NCBI RefSeq assembly: GCF_018390645.1
Contig: NZ_JAHBGC010000020.1
Span: 168,862-232,861 of the forward strand
From: Ancylobacter dichloromethanicus
GTDB taxonomy: Bacteria > Pseudomonadota > Alphaproteobacteria > Rhizobiales > Xanthobacteraceae
Direction of reading: 5' to 3'
DNA: 64,000 nucleotides
Shown here: one piece after another, positions 28,514 to 36,555 of the stretch
Position numbering within the stretch: the first letter of the stretch is position 1
How the letters are laid out: every line of letters starts with the position of its first letter
Notes under the pieces: generated by a model
Databases searched by the model: none
The model's input: the letters and a program-made list of their open reading frames with translations, nothing else
What the model was told of the DNA's origin: nothing
Program-made: the position numbers and the translations under genes

Positions 28514-29689
28514 ATGGCTCAAGCGGAAATCAAGGCGATACCCAGCGCCGAAGCCGAGCGCCCATACGGCAGCGAGCCGATCCCGATCACCGCGCGCAAG
28601 ACGGCGCCGGAGACGGCCCGCCCGTCCGAGCGGGCGGAGGAGCCGACGCCGAAGCGCGTGCGTTCTCGCAAGCCGCTGATATTCGGCGCTGTTCTGGTCG
28701 CGGCGTTAGCCGGCGGCGCCTATTACGGGCTCAACTGGTGGCAGGTCGGACGCTTCCTCGTCTCCACCGACGATGCCTATGTCGGCGCCGACACCTCGAT
28801 CCTCGCCGCCAAGGTGGGCGGCTACATCGTGGGGCTGGACGCCGAGACCAACCAGACCGTCAAGGCCGGGGACGTCATCGCCCGTATCGACGATGGCGAT
28901 TACCGCCTGTCGCTGAGGGCGGCCGAGAACAGGATCGCCACCCAGCGCGCGACCGTCGCCCGCTATGGCGAGCAGATGGCGGCGGCGAGGGCGCAGGTCG
29001 ACCAGGCCCGGGCGCAGCTCGTCGCCGACGAGGCGGAGTTGCAGCGCACCGAGCTGGAATTCGGCCGCCAGTCGGAACTGGTCAAGTCGCAATATTCCAG
29101 CCGCGCCACGCTCGACAATGCCCGTGCCGATCGCGACAAGGCAAAGGCGTCGGTGGACGCGGCAAAGGCCGCGGTGGCCTCGGCCGAGGCCAACGTGACG
29201 GTGCTCGACGCCCAGCGCACCGAGGCGATGCGCACGCTCGACGAGCTGAACACGGCGCGCGACCAGGCCCAGCGCGATCTCGACTTCACCATCGTGCGCG
29301 CGCCCTTTGACGGTGTCGTCGGCAACCGCGCGGTGCAGGTCGGGCAACTGGTGCAGGCCGGCACGCGGCTCGTCGCGCTGGTGCCGATGTCTCAGGTCTA
29401 TGTCGACGCCAATTTCAAGGAGACCCAGCTTGCCGGCCTCCGTCCCGGGCAGAAGGTCGATGTCGAGGTCGACGCCTATCCGGACGAGACCTTCCACGGC
29501 GAGGTGGTCAGCGTCGCGCCGGCCTCCGGCTCGGTGTTCAGCATGCTGCCGCCGGAGAACGCCACCGGCAACTTCACCAAGATCGTGCAGCGCGTGCCGG
29601 TGCGGATCGAACTCGACGCCGCCGCCCGCGCCAAGGCGGAACTGCGCCCGGGCATGTCGGTGGTCGCCACCATCGACACCCGCTCCTGA
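28514..29689 (+). CDS. emrA: EmrA/HlyD-type membrane fusion protein
   Basis: The 391-residue adaptor has a cytoplasmic N-terminus, one transmembrane helix (about 56-76, PLIFGAVLVAALAGGAYYGLNWW), a biotinyl-lipoyl half (STDDAYVGADTSILAAKVGGYIVGL), a long coiled-coil hairpin (about 135-240) and the second lipoyl half (DFTIVRAPFDGVVGNRAVQVGQ) with the beta-barrel VDANFKETQLAGLRPGQKV. It links the MFS pump to an outer-membrane channel to export toxic compounds. It is first in the operon under two TetR operators; emrB follows 16 bases later. Confidence 0.9.
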   Translation: MAQAEIKAIPSAEAERPYGSEPIPITARKTAPETARPSERAEEPTPKRVRSRKPLIFGAVLVAALAGGAYYGLNWWQVGRFLVSTDDAYVGADTSILAAKVGGYIVGLDAETNQTVKAGDVIARIDDGDYRLSLRAAENRIATQRATVARYGEQMAAARAQVDQARAQLVADEAELQRTELEFGRQSELVKSQYSSRATLDNARADRDKAKASVDAAKAAVASAEANVTVLDAQRTEAMRTLDELNTARDQAQRDLDFTIVRAPFDGVVGNRAVQVGQLVQAGTRLVALVPMSQVYVDANFKETQLAGLRPGQKVDVEVDAYPDETFHGEVVSVAPASGSVFSMLPPENATGNFTKIVQRVPVRIELDAAARAKAELRPGMSVVATIDTRS

Positions 29690-29705
29690 GACTGAGGAGG
29701 GCCCC

Positions 29706-31277
29706 ATGTCGGACATAACCGCCCCATCGGGAGCCGCCCCGCGCGCCGCCTCCTCGGAGGGAAGGCGCATGTTCGCCTTCCTGTGCATGGTGTTCGGCAT
29801 GTTCATGGCGATCCTGGATATCCAGATCGTCTCGGCCTCGCTGTCCGAGATCCAGGCCGGGCTGGCCGCCTCGTCGGACGAGATTTCCTGGGTCCAGACC
29901 AGCTACCTCATCGCCGAGGTGGTGATGATCCCGCTGTCCGGCTTCCTGTCGCGGGCGCTGTCGACGCGCTGGCTGTTCGCCGCCTCGGCGGTGGGCTTCA
30001 CGGTGATGAGCTTGATGTGTGCGACGGCGACCTCGATCAACGAGATGATCGTCTATCGCGCGCTGCAGGGCTTTCTCGGCGGCGGCATGATCCCGACCGT
30101 GTTCGCCGCCGCCTATTCGGTGTTCCCGCGCGAGAAGCAGGGCGTGGTCGCGCCGCTGATCGGGCTGGTGGCGACGCTGGCGCCGACCATCGGCCCGACC
30201 ATCGGCGGCTATCTCACCGACCTGTTCTCCTGGCACTGGCTGTTCCTGGTCAACATCATCCCCGGCATCTTCGTCATCGTCACCACGGTGACGCTGGTGG
30301 ATTTCGACGAGCCCGACCTCGCCTTGCTCGACCGGTTCGACTGGTGGGGGCTGCTGTTCATGGCGGGTTTCCTCGGCAGCCTCGAATTCGTGCTGGAGGA
30401 GGGGCCGACCAATGACTGGTTCGAGGACCGGGCGATCGCCTTCTTCGCCGTCGTCGGCACGGTGTCGGCGGTGTCGTTCTTCGCCCGCGTCTTCATGGCC
30501 CGCGAGCCGGTGGTGGACCTGCGCGCCTTCGCCAACCGCAATTTCTCGGTCGGCTCGGCCTTCAGCTTCGTGGTCGGCATCGGGCTCTACGGGCTGACCT
30601 ATCTCTACCCGCTCTATCTGGCGCGGGTGCGCGGCTATTCGGCGCTGATGATCGGCGAGACCATGTTCGTCTCCGGCCTCGCCATGTTCCTGTGCGCGCC
30701 GATCGCCGGCCGGCTGATGGGCAAGGTCGATCCGCGACTGATGATCGCCTTCGGATTCGGCGCCTTCGCGGTCGGCACCTGGCAGGTCACCGGGCTGACC
30801 CAGGACTGGGATTTCTGGGAACTGCTGGTGCCGCAGATCCTGCGCGGCGTCGGCATCATGATGGCGATGATCCCGATCAACAACATCTCGCTCGGCACCC
30901 TGCCGCCCGACCAGCTCAAGAACGCCTCGGGCCTGTTCAACCTGATGCGCAATCTCGGCGGCGCGGTGGGGCTCGCCCTCATCAACACCGTGCTCAACGA
31001 CCGCTGGGACCTGCATCTGGCGCGGCTGCACGAGAATGTGCAGTGGGCCAATGCGGCGGCGGTCGAGCGGCTGGAGGCGATGACCCGCGCGCTGTCGGCC
31101 ATGGGATCGGACGCGGGAACGGCGGCGCTGAAGACGATGGCGGGGCAGGTGCGCATCCAGGCCGAGGTGATGGCGTTCTCGGACGTCTTCCTCGTGCTCA
31201 CCGTCCTGTTCGTCCTGCTGTTCTTCGCCGCCCCGCTGCTGCGCCGCCCTACCCACAAGGTGGAAGGCGGGCACTGA
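29706..31277 (+). CDS. emrB: EmrB-type DHA2 family MFS efflux pump
   Basis: The 523-residue protein has 14 predicted transmembrane segments of the DHA2 drug:H+ antiporter family. TM1 contains FMAILDIQIVSASLSEIQAGLAAS with the conserved Asp; TM2 follows SWVQTSYLIAEVVMIPLSGFLSRALSTRWLF (motif A region); TM5 has the motif-C-like LAPTIGPTIGGYL. The ATG has GAGGAGG 5-6 bases upstream. It forms a two-gene operon with the adaptor. Substrate not predictable; many homologues export uncouplers or aromatic compounds. Confidence 0.92.
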   Translation: MSDITAPSGAAPRAASSEGRRMFAFLCMVFGMFMAILDIQIVSASLSEIQAGLAASSDEISWVQTSYLIAEVVMIPLSGFLSRALSTRWLFAASAVGFTVMSLMCATATSINEMIVYRALQGFLGGGMIPTVFAAAYSVFPREKQGVVAPLIGLVATLAPTIGPTIGGYLTDLFSWHWLFLVNIIPGIFVIVTTVTLVDFDEPDLALLDRFDWWGLLFMAGFLGSLEFVLEEGPTNDWFEDRAIAFFAVVGTVSAVSFFARVFMAREPVVDLRAFANRNFSVGSAFSFVVGIGLYGLTYLYPLYLARVRGYSALMIGETMFVSGLAMFLCAPIAGRLMGKVDPRLMIAFGFGAFAVGTWQVTGLTQDWDFWELLVPQILRGVGIMMAMIPINNISLGTLPPDQLKNASGLFNLMRNLGGAVGLALINTVLNDRWDLHLARLHENVQWANAAAVERLEAMTRALSAMGSDAGTAALKTMAGQVRIQAEVMAFSDVFLVLTVLFVLLFFAAPLLRRPTHKVEGGH

Positions 31278-31347
31278 AGCGATCTCCCACTCGCCCTGTC
31301 CGGGCCGGGTCGAAACGACCGCAGGCCCGGAAAGGGCGGGGAGGGAC

Positions 31348-31441
31348 GTCATGGCCGGACCCTGTCCGGCCATCCACCCTTTCGGGAAGGTCGCCCCCCC
31401 CGACCCGAAAACGTGGATGCCCGGTCCCAGCCCGGCATGAC
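31348..31441. repeat. REP/BIME-like element: two palindromes in opposite orientation
   Basis: GTCATGGCCGG...CCGGCCATCCAC (31348-31377) and GTGGATGCCCGG...CCCGGCATGAC (31413-31441) are the same imperfect palindrome inverted. The GTGGATGCCCGGxxxAxxCCGGxCATGAC form is a widespread alphaproteobacterial intergenic repeat. Confidence 0.65.
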
Positions 31442-31524
31442 GTCGCCACGGCGTGGCCGGGCCGGTGGGCCGCCGCCGGCTGCCCCTCACGCCCACCCCT
31501 TATGCCCACCCTTGGCGCCCACCC

Positions 31525-31553
31525 TTGCCGTTTCTCCCGCGCTCGGCTACACA
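31525..31553 (+). promoter_or_regulatory. Candidate leu promoter
   Basis: TTGCCG (31525-31530), a 17-base spacer and TACACA (31548-31553). The predicted start near 31560 leaves about 28 bases before the leader peptide. Confidence 0.5.
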
Positions 31554-31587
31554 GCTTGCACCAGAGCAACCTCGCGAGAGCCGAGCC

Positions 31588-31692
31588 GTGACGAATTCGT
31601 CCGCCCGCCGTTCTTCCGCGACCCCGGCCGCCCAGCGGTTTGCGGGGAAGGCTCTGATTGCGTCCGGGCTCCTTCTTCTTAGCCGCCCCTGA
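31588..31692 (+). CDS. leuL: leu leader peptide (attenuation)
   Basis: A 34-codon ORF with GTG start ends ...ALIASGLLLLSRP, i.e. four consecutive leucine codons (CTC CTT CTT CTT, 31669-31680) three codons before the stop. This position, 140 bases before leuA, and the hairpin that begins over its stop codon are the marks of a leader peptide whose translation senses charged tRNA-Leu. Leucine-leader attenuation of leuA is known in Proteobacteria. The GTG start has only a weak ribosome site (GCGAGAG). Confidence 0.75.
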   Translation: MTNSSARRSSATPAAQRFAGKALIASGLLLLSRP

Positions 31693-31727
31693 GGGCCGGC
31701 CGGGCTTCGTGCCTGGGCGCTCAGGGG
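31686..31727 (+). promoter_or_regulatory. Attenuator hairpin of leuA
   Basis: CCCCTGAG (31686-31693) pairs perfectly with CTCAGGGG (31720-31727), with further pairing inside. The left arm overlaps the leader stop codon, so ribosome position on the leucine codons would decide its folding. Confidence 0.6.
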
Positions 31728-31795
31728 ACGACGCCTCCACCATCCGCCGAACAGTCAGATTTGCGCCGGACGATGCCTTGAGGGCCCCAGAGCCC

Positions 31796-31816
31796 CGGCT
31801 CCCGGCGCCGGAGCCG
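31796..31816 (+). promoter_or_regulatory. Second leader hairpin before leuA
   Basis: CGGCTCC (31796-31802) pairs with GGAGCCG (31810-31816), just before the leuA ribosome site (GAAGGAAG). There is no U-run after it, so it may act as a terminator-like or translation-limiting element; which is not clear. Confidence 0.45.
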
Positions 31817-31830
31817 AGAAGGAAGACCCC

Positions 31831-33411
31831 ATGTCCACCCCGCAGGACCATGTCAGCCCCGACCGTGTCGTCATCTTCGACACTACGCTGCGCGACGGCG
31901 AGCAGTGCCCCGGCGCCTCGATGACGCTGGAAGAGAAGCTGGAGGTCGCCGACCTGCTCGACACGATGGGCGTCGACGTGATCGAGGCCGGCTTCCCCAT
32001 CGCCTCCAATGGCGATTTCGAGAGCGTCGCCGAAATCGCCCGCCGCGCGAAGAACGCGGTGATCGCCGGCCTCGCCCGCGCCATCCCCGTCGACATCGCC
32101 CGCGCCGGCGAGGCGGTGAAGGCGGCCCGCCGCCCGCGCATCCACACCTTCGTCTCGACCTCGCCGATCCATCTGGAACACCAGATGCGCAAGACGCAGG
32201 ATCAGGTGATCGACATCATCGCCGGCACGGTGGCGCAGGCGCGCAACCTCGTCGACGATGTCGAATGGTCGGCGATGGACGCCACCCGCACCCCGATCGA
32301 CTATCTCCAGCGCTGCGTGGAAACGGCGGTGAAGGCCGGCGCCACCACCATCAACCTGCCGGACACGGTGGGCTACGCCACCCCGTCCGAATATGAGGCG
32401 ATGTTCCGCCAGGTGCGCGCCTACATCCTCGACCGGGTGCCCAATGGCGAGCAGATTGTCTTCTCCGCCCACTGCCACGACGATCTGGGCCTCGCCGTCG
32501 CCAATTCGCTGGCGGCGCTGGCTGGCGGCGCGCGGCAGATCGAATGCACCATCAACGGGCTGGGCGAGCGCGCCGGCAATGCGGCGCTGGAAGAGGTGGT
32601 GATGGCCATCCGCACCCGCGGCGACGTGCTGCCCTTCGCCACCGGCATCGAGGCGACCCTGCTGACCCGCGCCTCCAAGCTGGTCTCGGCGGTCACTTCG
32701 TTCCCGGTGCAGTACAACAAGGCGATCGTCGGCCGCAACGCCTTCGCCCATGAGAGCGGCATCCACCAGGACGGGATGCTGAAGAACAACACCACCTACG
32801 AGATCATGACCCCCGACAGCGTCGGCGTGTCGAAGACCTCGCTGGTGATGGGCAAGCATTCCGGCCGCGCCGCCTTCCGCGACAAGCTGAAGGCGCTCGG
32901 CTACGAGCTGGGCGAGAACGCGCTGAACGATGCGTTCAGCCGCTTCAAGGAACTCGCCGACCGCAAGAAGGTGGTCTATGACGAGGACATCGAGGCGCTG
33001 GTCGATCACGAGATCGCCGTCGCCCATGACCGCATGAAGCTGGTCTCGCTGACCGTCATCGCCGGCAGCCACGGCCCGCAGCGCGCCACCATGAAGATGG
33101 AAGTCGACGGCGTCGTCATCACCGAGGAATCGGCCGGCAACGGCCCGGTGGACGCGACCTTCAACTGCATTCAGGCGATCGTGCCGCACGAGGCCAAGCT
33201 GGCGCTCTATCAGGTCCACGCCGTCACCGAGGGCACCGACGCGCAGGCGGAAGTGTCGGTGCGGCTGGAGGATGGCGACAAGGCGGTGACCGGGCGCGGC
33301 TCCGACCCCGATACGCTGGTCGCCTCGGCGCAGGCCTACATCATCGCGCTCAACAAGCTGGCCACCAAGCGCGGCAGCCTGAACGCGCAGGCGCAGCCGG
33401 CGGCGGAGTGA
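31831..33411 (+). CDS. leuA: 2-isopropylmalate synthase
   Basis: The 526-residue enzyme condenses acetyl-CoA and 2-oxoisovalerate, the first committed step of leucine synthesis. The catalytic TIM barrel has [35 protein letters not shown], and the metal site [46 protein letters not shown] split over the middle; [15 protein letters not shown] follows. The C-terminal LeuA dimer domain (about 395-520) would bind leucine for feedback inhibition. GAAGGAAG lies 7 bases before the ATG. Regulation by the leucine leader upstream is likely. Confidence 0.96.
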   Translation: MSTPQDHVSPDRVVIFDTTLRDGEQCPGASMTLEEKLEVADLLDTMGVDVIEAGFPIASNGDFESVAEIARRAKNAVIAGLARAIPVDIARAGEAVKAARRPRIHTFVSTSPIHLEHQMRKTQDQVIDIIAGTVAQARNLVDDVEWSAMDATRTPIDYLQRCVETAVKAGATTINLPDTVGYATPSEYEAMFRQVRAYILDRVPNGEQIVFSAHCHDDLGLAVANSLAALAGGARQIECTINGLGERAGNAALEEVVMAIRTRGDVLPFATGIEATLLTRASKLVSAVTSFPVQYNKAIVGRNAFAHESGIHQDGMLKNNTTYEIMTPDSVGVSKTSLVMGKHSGRAAFRDKLKALGYELGENALNDAFSRFKELADRKKVVYDEDIEALVDHEIAVAHDRMKLVSLTVIAGSHGPQRATMKMEVDGVVITEESAGNGPVDATFNCIQAIVPHEAKLALYQVHAVTEGTDAQAEVSVRLEDGDKAVTGRGSDPDTLVASAQAYIIALNKLATKRGSLNAQAQPAAE

Positions 33412-33456
33412 AGGCGGGCGCCGCAGGGGCGCCGCGTTCACCGTTTTCGTGGTCGC

Positions 33457-33494
33457 ACACACACGCCGCGTCGCTTCCGGCGCGGCGTGTGTGT
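33457..33494. terminator. Perfect 14-base stem-loop after leuA
   Basis: ACACACACGCCGCG (33457-33470) and CGCGGCGTGTGTGT (33481-33494) pair without mismatch around a 10-base loop. No T-run follows, so it may terminate weakly or protect the 3' end of leuA mRNA. Confidence 0.5.
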
Positions 33495-33596
33495 ACGCTT
33501 CCCGCGTTGCTGCGCGCGGTACGGCCATAATGCTGCCGGGACCGTCGCCGATGGCTGTCGGGACCATCGGAGGCTTCCCATGCCGGCCTTTCCCGC

Positions 33597-34328
33597 ATGA
33601 CGCTCGTCCCGTCCATGCCGCGCGCCGAGAGCGCATCGCTGGACATGGGAGAGCGCCGGCCGTTTTCCGGCCGGTCGCGGGCGGATCTGGCATGGCTGGC
33701 GGTGTCGGCGGCGCTGCATCTCGCCTTGCTCGCGGCGGTTCTGCTGGCGGGTGCCCGAAGCTTGCCGGCGCCGGCCGAGCCGCTGGCGCTGGAGACCGAG
33801 ATCATCAGCTCCCGCGACTTCGCCGCCCTGCGCGCGGCACCTTCTCCGGCTGTGTCTTCACCTTCGGCGGAGGCGTTGCCGCGCACCGGCCGGGCGTCCG
33901 CGCCATCGCGCGCTCGCCCCGCAAAGCCGGCCGACCCGCCGGACATGGTGCACCCCTCGCGGATGCTTTCCGAACAGGCGCTGGGCAATCCCCGCAGCCG
34001 GGGCCTGCGCCGCGAACTTGAGCATCTCGGCGACGAGGATCGCCTCGCCCAGCTCTGCGATCTCGAAGCGATGGAGCAGATACACGCCTGGCGGCAGGAT
34101 TTCCGACCTGACCGACTGGTCGACTACGCCTTGGACGACACGAAGACGGAAGGCGCCGTTCTCATCGCCGATGGCGGGGCGTTTCGCAGCCAACACACAT
34201 GGTACGAGGTATCGTACCGATGCGAGTTGGACGAGGCGCGGCGCAAGATTGTCGCCTTCGCCTTCCGGGTCGGTGACGCCATCCCGCGCGAGCAATGGGT
34301 GGCCTACAATCTTCCCGCCACGCATTGA
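33597..34328 (+). CDS. DUF930 domain protein with membrane anchor
   Basis: The 243-residue protein has one N-terminal transmembrane helix (about 25-50, LAWLAVSAALHLALLAAVLLAGA), a Pro/Ala/Ser-rich linker, and a C-terminal DUF930 domain (about 125-240): LCDLEAMEQIHAWRQDFRPDRLVDYALDD then YEVSYRCELDE and VAFAFRVGDAIPREQW, with two conserved cysteines. The arrangement recalls TonB-like periplasm-spanning proteins, but function is unknown. No ribosome site precedes ATG 33597; a strong one (GGAGG, 33569-33573) sits before a six-codon ORF at 33580 that overlaps this start by ATGA. Confidence 0.75.
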   Translation: MTLVPSMPRAESASLDMGERRPFSGRSRADLAWLAVSAALHLALLAAVLLAGARSLPAPAEPLALETEIISSRDFAALRAAPSPAVSSPSAEALPRTGRASAPSRARPAKPADPPDMVHPSRMLSEQALGNPRSRGLRRELEHLGDEDRLAQLCDLEAMEQIHAWRQDFRPDRLVDYALDDTKTEGAVLIADGGAFRSQHTWYEVSYRCELDEARRKIVAFAFRVGDAIPREQWVAYNLPATH

Positions 34329-34330
34329 TC

Positions 34331-34356
34331 GTGGGCGCCCTTTCGGGCGACCCCAC
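34331..34356. terminator. Hairpin between convergent genes
   Basis: The sequence from 34331 to 34356 folds with GTGG/CCAC outer and CGCCC-TTTC-GGGCG inner arms. A second hairpin (GCCCGG...CCGGGC) follows at about 34367-34386. Both lie between the convergent DUF930 and DUF6600 genes. Confidence 0.4.
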
Positions 34357-34404
34357 GTCTCGACCGTGCCCGGCTGAAGGGCCGGGCGCGGCTTTGCCGG
34401 TGGT

Positions 34405-36366
34405 TTACTCCGCGCCGGGGGGCACGGGCGGCTTGCCATCGGGCTTGCCGCCCTGCGGGCGCGGCGGCGCGGGCTGCTGGCGCGGCGGCTGATTTGGCAG
34501 CGGCCGGGCCTGCTGCGGGGGCCTCTGCTGCACCTGCTGCTGCCGCTGTTGCACCTGCTCCTTAAGCTGCTGCTGGCGCTGCGGCTGTTGGGCGCGCTGC
34601 TGATCCTTCTGCGTCTCCAGTTTCTGCTGGGTCTGCTGGCGCTGGAGGTCGCGCTGCTTCTGTGCTTCGCCCTGCTTTTGCTGGCGCTCCTGTTGCCTGG
34701 CGCGCTGCTGCTCCTGCTGCGCCTCCTGCTTCTGCTGGGTCTGCTGGCGCTGGAGGTCGCGCTGCTTCTGTGCTTCGCCCTGCTTTTGCTGGCGCTCCTG
34801 CTGCCTGGCGCGCTGCTGCTCCTGCTGCGCCTCCAGTTTCTGCTGGCGCTGGGTCTCGCGCTGCTTGCGCACTTCGTCCTGCTTCTGCTGCTCCTGTCCC
34901 GCTGTCGGAGCGGAGGGACGGTTGGCGTCGGGGGGGCCGTCGCGGCGCGGCGCTTCGCCCGGCCGGCCGGGAGGCTGCCCAGCGCGCTCCGGCCCGGGGG
35001 CGGGACGTGTCTGCGGGGTGCCGGCGGCCTCCGGACCCGGCGGCCGGCCGGGAACCTGGCCCCGAGCCTGGCCTGGAGTCTGGCCCGGAGTCCGGCCGGC
35101 ATTCGGGCGCGGATCGGGCCCGCTTGGGCGGCCCGCATCCGGCGCGCCGGGGCGATCCGGGCCGCCGCCAGGCGGCAGGCCGGCGGGGCGCGCCTTCAGC
35201 GCCCGCTCGGCCCGGAGGCGCTGTTCGGCCCGCGTTTTCTCATAACTCTGGCGGCGCTTCTCCAGGGCTTCGCGCTGCTGGCGCTGCAAGGCATCGGCGC
35301 GCGCGGCCGCCTGCCGGCGCTCGTCGCGCAGGCCGTCCGCCCGCTCGCGCTGGAGGTCGCGGACCTCGCGGCGGTAGCGGTCGGGATCGTCGAAGCGGCG
35401 GTCGCGCAGCTCGCGCCGGCGATCCGGCTGCAGCAGGTTCAGCAGCGCCACCGAGGGGGCGAGAAAGCCCGGCACATCGCGGTCCTCGCGCACATATTGG
35501 CGGATCAGCGGGCGCCGGTCGGGCTCGATCTCGCGCACATAGCGCGGCGGCGGGCTCCGGCGGGCGCCGAAGTCGAGGCGCGGGGCGAAAATGCCGAGGC
35601 TATTGCTGCGGCCGTCATAGAAGATGTCGTCGCGGCGGTCGACATAATAGACCTCGCGGGCGACCAGGCGCTCGCGGACCGGCGCGTCGAAGCCGCTGGT
35701 GCCGAAGCCGCGATTGACATAATAGCCGTCGTTCCAGCGCGGCTCAAAGGCGTCCGGCGCTGCCTGAAGGTAGATGTTGATCTCGGGGATCGGCGCCACA
35801 TGCGCGGCGAGGTTCTCCTCGGCGATGTAACGGTCCTCGACGAACACCCAGCTTTCCGCCACCGGCGGGGCATAATGATCGGGCCGGCCGATGGCGTAGC
35901 CGGGACGGTCCGGCGCCACCGGCGCCCAGCCGGTACGCCCGCCGCCGCGCCGCCAGGTCACCCAGGCCGGCGCCCAGGTGTCGCCGGGCACCCAGAACCA
36001 GCCAAAGGCGGGGTCGTAGCCCCAGCGCCCGTAATGATAGGTCGCCCAGCCGAACGGCTCGTAGGATTCCCAGTACCAGCCATAGGCGTCGGTCCAGACC
36101 CAGCGGCCCTCCTGATAGGGGCGCCAGCCGGGCCCGACATCGGCCGGGATGAACACATACTGGTAGTCAGGATGCTCCACCCAGGTGCCGTACTGGCCGA
36201 GCTGGTCATAGAACAGGTCGACATCCATGGTGGCCCCGCCGCCCTGCGGGCCGGCCTGCGCCAGCTGCACCGGGGCGGTCTGCGCCAGGGCGGAGAGCGT
36301 GGCGACGCTGGCGAGCAGGCTGGCGCCCAGCCCGGCGGCGAGCATGGGGCGTTTCAGGCGAAGCAT
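34405..36366 (-). CDS. DUF6600-type exported protein with long Gln-rich tail
   Basis: The 653-residue protein has a signal peptide (LAAGLGASLLASVATLSALAQ), then a Trp/Tyr/Gly-rich DUF6600-type region (about 45-170) with WVEHPDYQYVFIP, GRWVWTDAYGWYWESYEPFGW and YHYGRWGYDPAFGWFWVPG, a middle region (about 175-300), an Arg-rich helical stretch, a Pro-rich segment, and a C-terminal tail of about 180 residues of Gln/Arg/Glu repeats. The tail contains an exact-looking 36-residue duplication. GGAGG stands 6 bases before ATG 36366. Function unknown; envelope location is implied. Confidence 0.8.
   Translation of the reverse strand: MLRLKRPMLAAGLGASLLASVATLSALAQTAPVQLAQAGPQGGGATMDVDLFYDQLGQYGTWVEHPDYQYVFIPADVGPGWRPYQEGRWVWTDAYGWYWESYEPFGWATYHYGRWGYDPAFGWFWVPGDTWAPAWVTWRRGGGRTGWAPVAPDRPGYAIGRPDHYAPPVAESWVFVEDRYIAEENLAAHVAPIPEINIYLQAAPDAFEPRWNDGYYVNRGFGTSGFDAPVRERLVAREVYYVDRRDDIFYDGRSNSLGIFAPRLDFGARRSPPPRYVREIEPDRRPLIRQYVREDRDVPGFLAPSVALLNLLQPDRRRELRDRRFDDPDRYRREVRDLQRERADGLRDERRQAAARADALQRQQREALEKRRQSYEKTRAEQRLRAERALKARPAGLPPGGGPDRPGAPDAGRPSGPDPRPNAGRTPGQTPGQARGQVPGRPPGPEAAGTPQTRPAPGPERAGQPPGRPGEAPRRDGPPDANRPSAPTAGQEQQKQDEVRKQRETQRQQKLEAQQEQQRARQQERQQKQGEAQKQRDLQRQQTQQKQEAQQEQQRARQQERQQKQGEAQKQRDLQRQQTQQKLETQKDQQRAQQPQRQQQLKEQVQQRQQQVQQRPPQQARPLPNQPPRQQPAPPRPQGGKPDGKPPVPPGAE
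34622..34837. repeat. 108-base tandem duplication in the Gln-rich tail
   Basis: Two adjacent 108-base units (34622-34729 and 34730-34837) differ at only a few bases (a T/C near the middle and the last four positions). A third, diverged partial copy continues past 34838. Each unit encodes 36 residues rich in Gln, Arg and Glu. Confidence 0.85.
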
Positions 36367-36504
36367 GGGGCACCTCCGGCGGCTTGCAGTGCCTTTCAAC
36401 GTCGTGGTCGCGCAATGGTTTCAAATAATCAGAGACGACATTGCCCTTTTGTTCGGGACGAAATTCCGCCATGTCAGATAGTGTCAGAAATATGATGACG
36501 CAAA

Positions 36505-36542
36505 CTTCACGTCCTTCTGTCGGCAAATGAAAAGACGTGAAG
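36505..36542 (-). terminator. Inverted repeat after the pab operon
   Basis: CTTCACGTC (36505-36513) and GACGTGAAG (36534-36542) pair perfectly around a 20-base loop, just past the pabC stop on the minus strand, followed by TTTG. It could be the operon terminator or an operator for the downstream DUF6600 gene. Confidence 0.4.
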
Positions 36543-36555
36543 GAGGCAGGGGGAA

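Larger units (their letters stand above)
31278..31587. other. Gap between emrB and the leuA leader
   Basis: No protein gene is supported here. The gap holds the paired palindromic element (31348-31441) and the leu promoter (31525-31553). A run of three loose repeats of a CCCACCC-type motif lies at 31487-31526. Confidence 0.6.

Noticed and set aside
31249..33693. 814-codon minus-strand ORF opposite leuA
   Set aside because: Low-complexity shadow of leuA and its leader; no ribosome site or domain.
34622..34837. CRISPR-like regular repeats
   Set aside because: The units are 108-base in-frame coding repeats with no unique spacers. The same holds for the 66- and 87-base repeats in the giant gene.
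34549..36495. 648-codon leucine-rich ORF opposite the DUF6600 gene
   Set aside because: It is the complement of CAG-rich Gln codons (CTG on the other strand). The minus-strand gene has a signal peptide, a strong ribosome site and a known domain.
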